A stretch of 64,000 nucleotides of DNA from Sipunculus nudus (lineage: Eukaryota; Annelida; Sipuncula; Golfingiida; Sipunculidae). Below the pieces are notes generated by a model. The model searched no databases and had not been told where the DNA came from. It worked only from the letters and a program-made list of their open reading frames with translations. The position numbers were made by a program, and so were the translations under genes. Numbering within the stretch: position 1 is the stretch's first letter; each line of letters begins with the position of its first letter. The stretch is taken from contig CM049315.1 in NCBI GenBank assembly GCA_026874595.1, positions 17,133,664 through 17,197,663 on the forward strand. The letters run 5' to 3'. Positions 33,708-46,700 of the stretch are shown piece after piece.

Positions 33708-33946
33708 GATTTCAACATTGGTGATGGAATTACTCCGGTGGGTGCCAACGTAGGTGCTGAGGCACAACTGATGGAAGCGCTCAGACAATCGTAAGTGAGG
33801 CAGTTTGATGACCCACAACTCAGACTATATATATCAGTTAATTTGCATCTTCTAACTACCTATTCTGTTGCAGGTACGCTTTCACACACATTGATTCAGC
33901 GAACCGCTCTGAAATCTATTTCATGGATTATGAAGAAGGCAGTTGA
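33708..33946 (+). CDS. Last two exons of an unrecognised gene with a degenerate EF-hand
   Basis: Exon 33708-33790 (donor GTAAGT) joins in phase 2 to 33874-33946 (acceptor CTGTTGCAG) and ends TGA. The translation is DFNIGDGITPVGANVGAEAQ, then LMEALRQSYAFTHIDSANRS and EIYFMDYEEGS. The second part fits an EF-hand: helix, then a 12-residue loop starting at D of HIDS with I at loop position 8 and D at 12, but without the usual Gly at 6 and Asp at 3 and 5, so calcium binding is doubtful. The first acceptor (CTACTTAAG) is weak and the upstream exons were not found. It could be a gene fragment. I do not recognise the family. Confidence 0.5.
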
Positions 33947-34359
33947 ACCAATCATAAAGTGATATAAATCTGTGTCCCGTTTCTGGTGCATATATTCTAG
34001 TATTGACGGCCAGTGAACAGGGTATTGTTTACATTTTTTTTGTTTGATTTAAATTTTTATTTTGATTGACACAGATGTTTACTACAGAGCCACAAGTGGG
34101 TCTACTATGAGAGTATACTGCAATGGCCTGTCCAAGGTCTGTGTTTTTTCCCAGGTTCTTCGGTTTCCTCCACCCCTGGAGACTACCGCACGCCACCAGC
34201 TCAGCCAACGAGAGTGCCTTGCATTATTTATCATAACTATGAGTACAAAGCATGTAAAATAACGGGCTTGTCTCAAGTGCCCCTAAAAGAGAGGTGCCCG
34301 AAAAGGGAGGTTTCCTTGATTGTGTATAAATTGGTGTGTATCTAATCACCCTCTTGTCG

Positions 34360-34362
<3 letters not shown>

Positions 34363-34399
<37 letters not shown>
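34363..34399. repeat. (AT)n microsatellite
   Basis: AT run about 500 bases before the miniprotein start codon. Confidence 0.95.
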
Positions 34400-34401
<2 letters not shown>

Positions 34402-34615
34402 TAACCATTAAAGGTATGAATACATACACAACGTGTTGTGATAATGACACGAAAACCTTCACATTCTACAGTTTACCTTGCGATCTATTCATGAACCGGC
34501 CGAGCCCGTGCTCACTCACTCATAAAGATCCTCGTCGTCGAGAGCAGCCTGACCCGGTCGCGGCTCAATTACATGGGCCGCGTATATATGTAGGTACATA
34601 TTTAAACACGCACAG

Positions 34616-34844
34616 GTAAGTTTTTACCTGGACTACGCTCCCCTGGCCTGAATCCGTGTTGAGTGACAACACATGATCTGCATTACGCCCATACACTCTT
34701 GGCGCAAGACGTCACTGTTAGCGGACCTTCCACAATCTGAGTCCAGAAACAGAAATAACTTTAATTCAACTGGCGAATAATCAGTCGGGACAAAGGCTAT
34801 ACTTCTAGCATCAAGGTGGTATACCCGACGTATTTTCACTCCAG
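34616..34844 (+). other. Probable 5' UTR intron of the 74-aa miniprotein gene
   Basis: CACAG|GTAAGTTT at 34616 is a near-ideal donor and TTTTCACTCCAG ending at 34844 is a good acceptor, 229 bases apart. Exon 2 would start 66 bases before the ATG at 34911. Inferred only. Confidence 0.4.
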
Positions 34845-34910
34845 GTTGGTTCGCTTTCTCTCCGAGAGGGATATTTCACACAAGCTTGGGAAGACAATAC
34901 TGTTGTAAGA

Positions 34911-35135
34911 ATGGCGAATAAGTTGATGTTCGTTTTGGCTGTGACCCTGTTGGCTCAGCTGGCTATGGCCAGCGACCCTCCTAAGCCCAGTGGGGCTCTT
35001 CAAGGTAACATTATAGTGGTCGGTGTATTCGCAGGCCTGGGAGCACTTATCTGTGTGGTCGTGTTGGTGTACACTGCTTGGGTGTGCATATACCACAAGG
35101 AAAGGTTAGGGCGGGGAACCGGGGATGACCATTGA
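34911..35135 (+). CDS. 74-aa type I membrane or secreted miniprotein, family unknown
   Basis: Residues 1-20 form a typical signal peptide (MANKLMFVLAVTLLAQLAMA) with likely cleavage before SDPP. A Pro/Gly linker (DPPKPSGALQG) follows, then one hydrophobic segment at about residues 33-60 (NIIVVGVFAGLGALICVVVL), then a short basic-to-acidic tail (HKERLGRGTGDDH). It is predicted to sit in a membrane with the mature N-terminus outside. The ATG context (AAGAATGG) is good, and a small 5' UTR intron is likely. I recognise no family. Coding potential is supported by the ordered signal-linker-TM layout, not by homology; a chance ORF remains possible. Confidence 0.55.
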   Translation: MANKLMFVLAVTLLAQLAMASDPPKPSGALQGNIIVVGVFAGLGALICVVVLVYTAWVCIYHKERLGRGTGDDH

Positions 35136-36127
35136 CAGAATAGTGACTGAAATCATAGACTCCAGTTATCAAGCATTTTCTTAAAATAATTACATTCGTA
35201 TCATGTTTGAATTATAAAAATCATAGCCAAGCTAGAGAAGGATTACCACAGTGACTGACTAAAATCGATGCCATAAATTGATGGGACCTTTCAGCCACAA
35301 ATTAGAATATGACCTCATTTTGGAATTAAAATAACAGTTGCGGTTACATTGGCTTAAATGGCATATATGCTTGTACTTCGGTAATTCCTTTACGGTATGG
35401 AGTTCCAGAATAGTGAATGTATAAACAATGAAAGTGCCTAGCAAGAAAATATTAACACGGATATGTGAAACAAGAAAATTGGAGAAAAGTACTCCAGACG
35501 CATTTATATACATTACAATACTCTCGGTCGGATGCAGATTTGTTTATGTTTACTTAAGACACGGAGCAATTGGACAGCAACCATCACAAAAAAAAACAAA
35601 AAAAAAAACAAAAAAAACAAACGGAAATATCATCATCAATGGTGTACCATCATCAGAGTATTCATCACACACGGACAAGTCAACAGATAAAATGACCTGA
35701 AAAAATGCATACAGAATCAGGTCAATTTGCCATCAGGCCTTGCCAGTGTCTAGGACAAACGTCACATTCTTCCAAGACCTACGTCTATCAAACGAATGTG
35801 AGAAGATCTAAAGGGACAAAAGGTGTTGTAATAGATAATGGGACACTTGAGCACTCTTATCGTGTTAAATGTGTAAGGCGCAGACCCACAGCGGATCACT
35901 CGATCACTCTTACAATGATATATAAAATGGGCACTTCAGAGCTCTTATCATCTTATGTATAGGGGGCGGAGTATTTCATCAACTGAGTCTGTGTATCCTT
36001 TGTTTCTGTAGAGTTACGTATAACAAAATAACGATGAATCACGTGACAGTAACTGACAGCTCATTAATCGGTTGTAACTAAGTTAACTTTACATTTTATC
36101 ATATAGTTCTGTTCAATTTATAAGGCG

Positions 36128-36139
36128 CTATATATATAT

Positions 36140-36192
<53 letters not shown>
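36128..36192. repeat. (AT)n microsatellite
   Basis: AT run with two single-base interruptions. Confidence 0.95.
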
Positions 36193-36193
<1 letters not shown>

Positions 36194-37841
36194 CTCAAAT
36201 AACATTTTTTATTAACTACAGAGCACAGGGACCATCAAGGGTTTCGGACAGTCTGTTAGCATTTTACAATAATTACTTTTGTAAAATAGCCAACTCATTA
36301 ACATTTTCAGAGGAAATTATTAATAAATAAACTGAATATACACGGAGATTGATTGTAAGGAAAACATTCGATTTGTAGACCGTGGTCTTAATGCTTGTAA
36401 TAAACATAACACCTGAAGCAGTTCTCATGTCACTTCCTTTTGTACTGTGAAGATTTAAAATGAAATTAGGATGAATTAGATAATATATTGAAAATAATTC
36501 AATTTAAATGTGGAATTAGCATTTTTATAAGATTTTAAAATAAAGATAAAATGGAATGTATTTTGTTTTATTACACGAAACTATCCTTTTAGTTTAGGTA
36601 TGTTATGCATTGAAATAATTTGTTAAACCAGGTTTCAGATGCATGACGTCACTGACAGACCTGGTGATTTGATTATATATATTATCTGTATTTTGTATTC
36701 TTTCATATATCAAACTAAAAATAAAGATATACAGTATATGGTAGTTACAAAAACTTTTGACCTGAGAATAAATCCGCATTGTTAGGACATTCGGATTTGG
36801 TTCATTTTAGATCTTGCCATGTTTCTATTTTTATAAATAAAATATTTTGGATGATGCATGTGTAGTTTTCCGTACACTGGTCTTACTAGAACTAGTTGCA
36901 CTGTATGATAGTATTTATTATGTAACAAATCATATCAATTTTAACATGACTGAAGCATAATTGAACCTTACGATCAATGGCTTATATAAAGAATATTACT
37001 GAAGGCTGAAGTTTCTGGTGTCTACCAAGCAGTCAAAGGGACCTAGTCACATACCAGGTTTGTTAAATATACACGAAGCGCAGCGTTATTATATGCTTAA
37101 AATATTATGGCATCTGACAATATGTCGGCCCAAAACCGTGTGCTTACTCTTGTACACAAGTCGAAATAAACCTGCACCGGACGCGATCAGTGGCGCAAAA
37201 TATAAACATAGCACGTACGCCACCTGGTAGCCGTACCGTGCAACTTCACAAATCAATATAATTAAGCTTTCAATCAGTATTTCATCTGTGTTATTTCTGT
37301 CATGTTTCTCTCTGACCTCTAGCCACGCAGTCTTTTTATGGAAATCAAACACTCGTGTCCTTTGTTTGCTCACGCACAGAACCATATAACAACGTATAAA
37401 AATAGTATATTAAAAGTACTAAGTCCGTGTACCAGGATGTTTTGCTGGATCACCATTGTTTATCGCCAAAATGTACTAATGGTGTGAGATAATTCACATA
37501 TTGTATGACATGTTTATGTACATTTAAAGGTATGGATATCAAAGTAGGAGCACGGGTTTTGGAGTGCCATTGCGAATAACTCGCAAAAGTAACTTTCCTG
37601 ATAAATTTTTTTGGATACAAAATCAGAGAGAGAGAGATTTCAAACAAACATCACATAATCTTTTATCAAGTATTATAAATGTTAATATCATCCTGAAGAT
37701 GTAGAAACCCGCGGATCCTATCGTATCTTTAAAAAAAAATAATTGCTAGTCATCCATATATTAATTTTATATACATTCAAATCTATCATTATGTATGCAT
37801 AGGGAGCGGAAAAAGAAACTTAACTGAATATTTTTTTTCAG

Positions 37842-37974
37842 TTTACCAGTATAAAGCTAGTGGACACGTGGAATTTATGACCGCTCGTGTGCCCTTAAAG
37901 TCTGGCATAGCATTAATAAAATGGGACGCTACCTTAGGAATATTTGCACTTCAAACAAGAAGGGCCTTTCTGAG
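37842..37974 (+). other. Orphan exon candidate
   Basis: It is bordered by TTTTTTTTCAG and GAG|GTAGGT and is open through 44 codons in one frame (YQYKASGHVEFMTARVPLKS, then GIALIKWDATLGIFALQTRR). Entry is phase 1, exit phase 2. No partner exon was found on either side and the peptide is not recognised. It could be a real internal exon, a non-coding exon or chance. Confidence 0.3.
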
Positions 37975-40900
37975 GTAGGTAATAATGAGGCCATAAACGT
38001 AAGTTATGCGTATCACCTGAGAATGTACACTTGAACCCCAATATAAATTCCTCTGTCGTTACATTTCATGCAGTCCTCCTCTGTTTTTGAGTATTTGGAA
38101 ATTGGCAGCTTTTAACAGAGAAAAATGTATTTTTTTCTTTTGTAAGTACAAATACCTAATGCAATCGCTCTCGGTTTTTAAAACAGGATTGACAGGCCAG
38201 TTTAAACAGACAAATGCCTTTTTTTACTGGCTGAGTTGAAGTGCACATGCACCGACCGTTTATGAGGCCATGGACGGTGACCAAGGACACACTAAAGAAG
38301 ATCTTACAGATTCATTCGCCACTCAACATGCCTGAGTAGATAAAAGTTATAAAAAAGGAAAAAGCCAATTCATGGTGCAAGGTGAAACATATCCTCATAA
38401 GACATGTGTCACGGGTGGGAGCTTACTAGCATTTTCAAATTACGTGTACTAGTATAATCCTTAGAATCCACATGACACGTTCTTATAGGCATATAAATAA
38501 TGTGTGAACATAAGGATGGTGCTTGGAGGGTCAGAGATAAAAAAAAACAAATAACGGTGTGCTAAGGCCAGTATGGGATGAAATCCAAAGATCAGTTGCA
38601 ACAAGGTCTATATTAAATAAAATCTCATCTTTATTACGGGAATCTGTGGTTAAGATCAAAATCATAATCAAGAGCTAGGATTAATCTCAGCATATAGAGT
38701 TTCATTTTTTTTTTTTAAATTAATTTCAAATGTTTAACGTATGATATAAAAATAAATATCGACATAATACAAAGTACAATAAAATAAAGAGGTTAAACTT
38801 TAGTAGGAATGTAGGGTTTGAATTTACAATTTTTAATCTGGGGGAAGGTTATGTTTACCCATCAGATCTAATTTCGATCTTCCACTTGAGATCTGGTATA
38901 TGATATAAATACTGGAATTATGGTTTAAATCTGACTTTGATTCTAGTTTTCATGCGTCGCCTGGTATCTACAGTTTATTTCTTACTATTATTTGTAGATT
39001 TGTAGCACGTTTTGATTATAATATTTGTCTGGTTACTTAAATATAAATATTGTTGTCGAGGAAACAACATCAATTTTATATGAATATCCTCATTTTCATT
39101 TAACAAACAATAGATATTTCCCAACCTCTGAAAATATACTTAGCTACTGTAACATAACTGTGCCGCTATGGCCTATTTCTTAATCTGCTGAATATAAATA
39201 TATACACTTTAAAAACAAAATTGCATTAGGGTATTTAAATTGTTTTAAAACCTAGTTTTTGCATTAACAAATGTACAACATTTAAACATTCTCTAGTTTG
39301 AAGTGATTAGGCCCATTAATTCATATGGTGCGCATAATTTAAACATTTTCCTTGACAAGGGAAAATATGATATGTTTTATGAAATCTTACAAAGGCCCTC
39401 ACCATTATAGACGGAGGTCAAGGTCATAACACAAACAAAGAGTTAAATCTTATACCAAACATTACAATAATATATTGAATCCCACGAGGTTTATATTATC
39501 TGTCTTGATTCAGTTTTGTGCTAATGAAGAAACATTGAAATTGGATTGAAAGTCCCGTTCCTTTTGAACTTTGAACTCTAATCTAGATAAAGTGCACATG
39601 TACTTTTTTTAGCCTGTCTCTGACACTTGATCATTAGTTTCAAGTTTCTGTATCAGAAAATGGCCGTGAGGTTTGATCTATTACACGAGTAAACTTCGGT
39701 ATTTAAATTCTCCTGTCTTTAAACATTAACCTAGAGCTATAAATGAAGCAATGACTTGAAATCACATGACGTGATATACCTCCTACGAGCGCACACAATA
39801 TCTAGATATCTAGATAAACGGACAGATAGAGCTCATATTATACATGTATATCAAAACTCAATTCATGCGAAACAGAAGGGACCGACCATGGTTAAACAAA
39901 TAATATGACACACTGTATGCATTATATCTAATTTCTTAGCAGCCTTGTCCTTATTTAGAATATTTAAATCTGGCGTGCCAATATATGTCATAGCATAATG
40001 AGGCATACATAGTGTGCATGTACACGGTCTTTCTGCAACGACTGTGTAATATATGTATAGCGTAGACCTATATTATCATATGTTAGATCTCGGTACCAGT
40101 TTTGTTACACATGTTTGTCGTGTTCGGTGCACTACAGCACAGACTTGCTCCAAAGGCAAAATGTTTGTAAATTTTATTGAAAATGAGGAAATATTTTCAC
40201 GAACTCTGCCGAGATATCAGGAAATGAACAATGCACTTGAATAAAAATATACATTCATTGAGAAAGAAACATAGTAAGAAATAATGTTTCAGGACATTTC
40301 TATGTAATTAAAGATTAAACCCACTATAACATTGCAATCCTTGGTGATTATAAGTCGCTATTTTTGTTTTAAATAATCAAATTTCACATAAATGTGAATG
40401 AAAATATCATCAATACATAGATCAAAGAACGTTGTTCAAAGTTTAAACTGATGATGTATACATTATGGGTCTCATATAAATTTGACATTATTTTCTTATT
40501 CAAGTTAAATGAAGGAGTTATTACTAGGGATGTTGCCTATATAGGGCTTTTATTTCATGATTTCTACTTGCATGGCTTAGAATAGTCTAGTTAATTGTCA
40601 AGGGGTGTTCACTGACATATTTTGTAAGGAATAATTCCTTGGTGCTAGTTCAACAAAGCACCAGGCACATCTGCAGAATACTATTTCGGAATTTCGAAAT
40701 GCGTGAGAGGGCAATTAGCACACCAATATCCCGCCGTCCTTGGTGTGTAATTGTTCCTGTTCCTGGGTCGTAACTCGTAGGGATTCCCCGAAAGGTGCAT
40801 TCATTTGCCTTCCCATTAATCCTGCACAGCGCTCAGCCTTGGTTGGTACTGACAGTGAAAATTTTAAGCCCTATGCCATACCCCTAGACCACAGAAGCCG

Positions 40901-41460
40901 GTCACGAACATGTGGTTGTATTTTTTTCTTTAAATTGCGAGGTCGATTTACAAATATATATGTAAATATCAAGGGAATATGGTAACCCATCAGAGAAACC
41001 TAACCCCCTAACCATGGAATGCAGGATAAACAAAAGTATGTTCTACAAATGGAGAGCCCATAGAAATTTGTTGATCTTTTTTAAACTCACAGATAAGATC
41101 CCTAAAATAAGCTGCAATGGTAGAATGAGGCATAGGCCTAATTAACTAGAATGAAACCAAAATTATACCTTGTAAAATATTATAGTGATTCATTAAAATC
41201 AACAATTGAGAAAACAGCCTATTTTTACATCTCAACCAACCTGATGAAGGCCAAGGTCGCTGGTCACATGCTCAAATAACTACTTTTCAAAGCTGTTGTT
41301 TGGTTGTTGAATGTCATAAAAGAAATCTTAAAATGTAACTGTGAAAGTGAGGCTGCTAACCCGTTAAAGAGGCCATGTTACTTGGCCAAAAGATTAAGAA
41401 GAAACAGATGTTGGATTTTGTCTTTTTGATAGAAGTATAACATCTCATATTAGGCTTTTG

Positions 41461-41604
41461 CTCCCTCATTAGCCCATCTCTGGACCTATCATTCTATGCT
41501 AGATCTGTTAGACGGATTAGTTCTTGAGGTGATTAGCTCCTGAGGTGTTCGTCCAACAGATCTAGTATAGGACGATAGGGTCAAGAGATGGACTACTCCC
41601 TCAT
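41461..41604. mobile_element. 126-bp foldback MITE with 9-bp target-site duplication
   Basis: CTCCCTCAT flanks the element exactly at 41461-41469 and 41596-41604. The element 41470-41595 starts TAGCCCATCTCTGGACC and its right arm, reverse-complemented, starts TAGTCCATCTCTTGACCC. The arms pair imperfectly over about 44 bases, leaving a loop of some 38 bases. A 9-bp duplication is typical of Mutator-like elements. Confidence 0.85.
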
Positions 41605-43191
41605 CAGATTTAGTGTCAAATTGTGCGATAATAAATTAAGTTTCAGAGAATAATCACCAATTTGTTATGGGCACCATTTAGACTTTAGAAGATTTTTTTC
41701 AGCTCATTAGGAATCATTTTTTATTTGATATCCTTTTAAACATTCTTGGATTTTGATATATGGGCAATATTCAGGTATATTTGATTGCATATCCTGTTAC
41801 ATAATGTAGAATTGAGCATTTTAGTTCCGGTATATACGGTATGTATCACTGCATCATCACATTGCATTTACGGCTTTAACCATTTTAAAAACAGTTGAAT
41901 CACGTAATGCTAATATCTATCTCGAAGCAAGCACTTGCACAAGTTTCTATTTACAATGCATCATCACTGATAGAACACCGCACAGTAGATCTAATTTGTA
42001 TAGCAAAATATACCATGTTTAACCATCAAATATTTTATTTTTTTTTTTTCATTTATTTTTTTCACTTGGAATATTGTCGCATGTGTATGCTCTCTTCACT
42101 TAAAGTGTAAATTTACAAAACAGCTTGTGTCTGTCTTTAAAGCTTGCGGTGCGCATGAGTAGGGGCAGGGGTTTATCCTAGACATTATAAACCAGATAAC
42201 CCATATAATGATAAACCATACTAATGTACTGCCCTCTGCCGGTTATACAAGGAATCATATAGAGTTCTAATCTCGAACATGTTCATGTATTTATCTTATT
42301 AATTATTAACTCGGGTATTTATTTTCAAGAGTTTAACACACATTAGGTAAGATCAGTTGTGAAACACTTTCTTTAGTTAAGTGTATAAAACTGAAGCGAT
42401 TTCGCAGGACCGAAGTTACTATTTCCCTCCAGAGGTCAAAACGGAAAAAAATTGTAGAATTCCCAAATGATGTACTGGTCGACTTCACGTTTCCATTTAC
42501 AAATATTTTTTCTAAATTCTCAACCTTTAAAAAGCAAAGTGTTACCTTATTTTTTAAGGGTTATTATTAAGTCATAAGTATTGCATTTATTACTTAATCA
42601 TCTTGCATTCGAATTAAGAAAATAACTTTGTTTAATGTTTCCGAAAACTGCACACTAAAATTGCAGCCTTAAATGACAGAAAATATTTTACTACTTATCT
42701 TGCTTTGATTTGACAACACATTTCGTGCATGAATATGCGCTTATATGTCAGCTGATTACCTTTAAGAGATCGTTTGAAATCAGCACAAAATAGGGACTGT
42801 TAAATATTTTTTTATTCTTTGAGCAAACACCTTGACTTCTACAAGTGGGGTTGAAATCTTTCAAAAATAAATTATTTTATCCTAATTTACCCAGTTTATC
42901 TTGGTTTAGAATTGACAGTTTGAAAAATATCCCCACTGTAAGTATAAAGTTTTAAAAACAATGGTTACGATATTTCTGGAACCTGTCACGTGACATGTGA
43001 AGCCCGATGATATTAAATTGAAAGTATTTAAAACAATATATCATTATGTTTTGTTAATAAATAAAATATGTTTCTACCTTCCATTAGGCATAAAAGTACT
43101 GCTAAAAGTACATCTATTCCATGTATATTTCAATACTTTACATTGACATCTTGGATGAAAAAAATACAACTTGATACATCGTAAAATAAAT

Positions 43192-43197
43192 TTTATT
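43192..43197 (-). promoter_or_regulatory. Poly(A) signal candidate for the minus-strand gene
   Basis: TTTATT on the plus strand (AATAAA on minus), about 510 bases after the stop at 43705. A (GT)n run (43491-43515) would fall in this 3' UTR. Confidence 0.35.
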
Positions 43198-43490
43198 TAA
43201 GAAAGGGGGTGTACAGTTTGTAAGTATCATAAGCCATAATCAGTTCTAACACGAACAAACAATATTGTGTACATGCAGTATTGTGTATACGTTTAGCAGG
43301 TCATTATCAAGTCATTAACAAGTCATTATCGATCTTCTATTAATAATATTAATGTTGCTTTTTACCCCTCCCGTTGTTAGTAGTAAAACCCTATGACCCT
43401 TTTAATACACATACTTAATGTCGTTTTAATAGATATTTCCAAAACCCATCTATTAAATTCATCATATATACATGTATATGTGTGTGAGGC

Positions 43491-43515
43491 TGTGTGTGTG
43501 TGTGTGTGTGTGTGT
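43491..43515. repeat. (GT)n microsatellite
   Basis: About 12 GT units. Confidence 0.9.
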
Positions 43516-43704
43516 CATATAACCCACACGAGAAAATTCCAGACTTTCACTTGTACTGTCATATACCACCACTTATGATACAACCTACGCCGTCCACACA
43601 TCATTTATATTGAGATGTACTGTTATATCCCAGATATACCAAATATAGAAATATAGTATTCAGCCGAACCCAGATATGTCGTATATACAGAAAATATTAT
43701 CGTT

Positions 43705-46700
43705 TTATGTACAGCATCCACGCAGCCTGCCTTTGATTTCCTGGACAATCTTAGGGAAGGCAAAGTCGTAACGCTGTTTGTACTCACTGCTGTTGGTAAT
43801 TCCTAGCAGAACCAGTGTAAGCTGTTCGCTGACCTTGGAACGTGCAAGGGCGAATCCTGGAATGTCAGTAAAAAATGACTACTTTAAAATCTACGTAACG
43901 GTTAAAGACTGTATGGGCGACAAATGATAAGCGCCATCTAGTGTTTGTTCTTTTAAACAGAATATCACTGAGGAAGAAATTGTTCTTATCAGAAGGCAGT
44001 TGAATTTCCTAGTTGCGTTTATCTTTCCAGTGTAAGAATTAAAAAATTTTGTGCATTTAAGCGAAACTAACAATTAAACAACAATAAAATGTGTCCATGC
44101 AAGTGTCCATGCATAAACAATAGCTAGATTATCAACTTAAATGGTCTTAACCTTAAACATTATTTTACCGGAGCTGCGCTGTAGTTGTATAACGAAACTT
44201 CTTTCATGTAACCTGATGAGGGGAAGTCAACACACCAGTTAGGATGGATTTATTAATCATGGATATTGTTGAATTGTTTCGACAGATGGCTGCCACCCTT
44301 TGAAAGGTCCATTTCGGGAAATTCAAAGTTACAATATACGGAGGAAATCACCGTAACGGAATAATAGGATAATATTGTACCAATCAGGGCAAATAGAGTA
44401 AATTCTATAGCAGTGTACAGAATGTGGTCTCTTTGTGTTCCTTAATGGACGTAAATCTTTATCACAATGATGGTCACATTAAAATCCTTACTCAGTGCTC
44501 CCGTTCAAGTCCTAGTGATTCATTCAATTCTACAACAGTTTGCATTAGGGGGGGGGGGGGGTCGAACCAATAGTCGCCTTGTGGCTATATACGGCAAATC
44601 CTCCTCGTGCAAGCAGTGGTTTAGTAAAATGAACAAGAAAGAATGAAATGAGAGCACTGCGCAAATAGTTTATCGTAATATCGGAGTTTATTGCATATAG
44701 GTTTATATATACATGCAAAGATCATGTAGCATAATAAATAATATGTGCTATATGTCACATTTAATGTGTTATGCGTGATTATCACAAAAGCTTGGGCATC
44801 AATAACTGGGAAGGAATGATATAACGAATGCCTACCGGGATGCGCATTGCACCTCAAGTGTTCATCTTCATCCAACAGAAAGCGGTTATCAATGTATGCG
44901 TTAGTCTGAAAAAAAACATAGAGTAAGGTTTGTGTCTGTCTAAAAAACGGAACAGAAGAAAATTCCAAGATAAATACGCTAAAAATAATGACCTCTATTT
45001 CAGTGTTGTATGGCATGTCTGTGTTTCCTGAGCAAAATAACCATAACCGTTAATTAATAACCGATCATGCATGTAATTAATCAACCTGATATTGGTACCT
45101 CTGCCCATGAGATCATATTTGGTTAAATATAAAACACACACATATGTAAATAATGATAAACAGCTTGTCTGATCTTTTAACAGATCATATTTTGTTTATG
45201 ATAATAGTGAAAATATTCTCTTATCTGCACGTCTAGCTTGTGTCTGACTTCAATTGAATGAACATGGGATGGTGCCTCATTTGATCCTATCACAGCAGAC
45301 GATCGCCACGCTCATTGCGCATGATCATGGATACGGCGTACTGCTATGTCTAAATGAATTCACCCTTTTTCACGAAGCAATCAGGAAAATTAATTTTTAG
45401 TATATGAAGAGCGTATACATACTCCTGACCCATGCGTCGTCCTAGTGAGAGTAACTGATGTTAGCGAATGCACCCAACATGCCAAGGTGCCGTTTTCTAT
45501 GGTAACGGCTGGTATTCTGTGTCGACCGATTTTTACAGTTGTGACCTGTAGGGAACCAGTACCTGGAAAAAAGTAATAAAAATTCTAAAAGGATTCCTAT
45601 AAAAAGCAGAATTAAAAATATTGCTAATATTAATATATTTGACTTTGTCCGCCGAGGTGAAGGTCTTTCCACTAAGGTTGTATGGTTGACACCGATGTTT
45701 GGTGGAACCTGAAAACGCAGCCTGAGACCCCATACCTCCGCCAGGTTTGTTATGCACAGATAAATATGCAAGTACAGAGTTAAGAGTATGACGGTCCACC
45801 AGCTCCATTGTTGGATGAAAGGTGTACTCTGGCATCAAAGGCGGCTCTAACATAATGTATACGGTATGAGACACATGGGAAAATGAAATTCTCAGTGGAG
45901 AACTGGATCCGCATACCGCGCGCGGTATAGCGCCCATTTTTCCTGGCTATCATATGTTTAACCTGTACGGATGCAGCATAATCTTGTTGGTTTTGACATT
46001 ATCAGGTATATATCCCAGTATAAATGTTCCATGTGATTTTATAACGCATTCCACATACCGCGTTCTGCTGCCGCAATCCGCATACAGGATACCGTGCGCG
46101 GTAAAAGTATCTTAATGTTGTCAACAGAGAAGTCAACCAAAACAAAAATAATAGTACCTTACCTCTTGTAGGAATTAATAATAAACCTTCATGTGTCTAT
46201 GTAAAATATCTGACGGTAGAACCAAAGTAGAAAATTCCTCCTATACTGACTGAAATATTTAATTAAACATTTTTTTATTTCGTAGTTTGAGACTATGAGA
46301 ACGCATCGTTTTGACGCTGAATGGCGTTATTCTAAATTCATTAGCATGCTGATTTTTTTTTTTAGAATATTTATGATCCTTACATCCAAACAGCGTCTTA
46401 CAGCTATTTTTTTTATCCAGGTGTTCACAATTTCACAGTTAGCCCGACGAGGTACTCTGTTTATTCTCATCTGATTAATCCCTTTGTTTAAAACGATTTA
46501 TCATGATTATGTGTGAAGGTCTCATTTTCAGTGTCGAATTCTTCTGGTTTATTAACAAAATTAAAACTGGTTTTTACTCTCGGGCTAAATTTCTTCAGGT
46601 TGTTTATGTTTGCAAAACAAGTAAACATCAAACTTAAGATACGCATTATTCTTAATAAACAAGGAACATATTACCTGACTTTGTTTTCGTGGTCTGTCTC

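Larger units (their letters stand above)
35140..43190. other. Long intergenic stretch with little structure
   Basis: Apart from an (AT)n run, the orphan exon candidate and a 126-bp MITE at 41470-41595, I see nothing gene-like. A-runs lie at 35587-35620. A GC-richer piece at 40730-40920 has a tRNA A-box-like string on the minus strand, but no B box. Confidence 0.5.

Noticed and set aside
40860-40920. Minus-strand tRNA-like A box (TGGTCTAGGGG)
   Set aside because: No B box at the right distance and no cloverleaf; at most a worn SINE.
45442-45937. Minus-strand frames with a hydrophobic segment that could be a membrane anchor
   Set aside because: They cover an AT-rich intron of the six-exon model; the exon ending at 45562 reads in another frame that fits both neighbours, and the hydrophobic stretch is explained by AT-rich codons.
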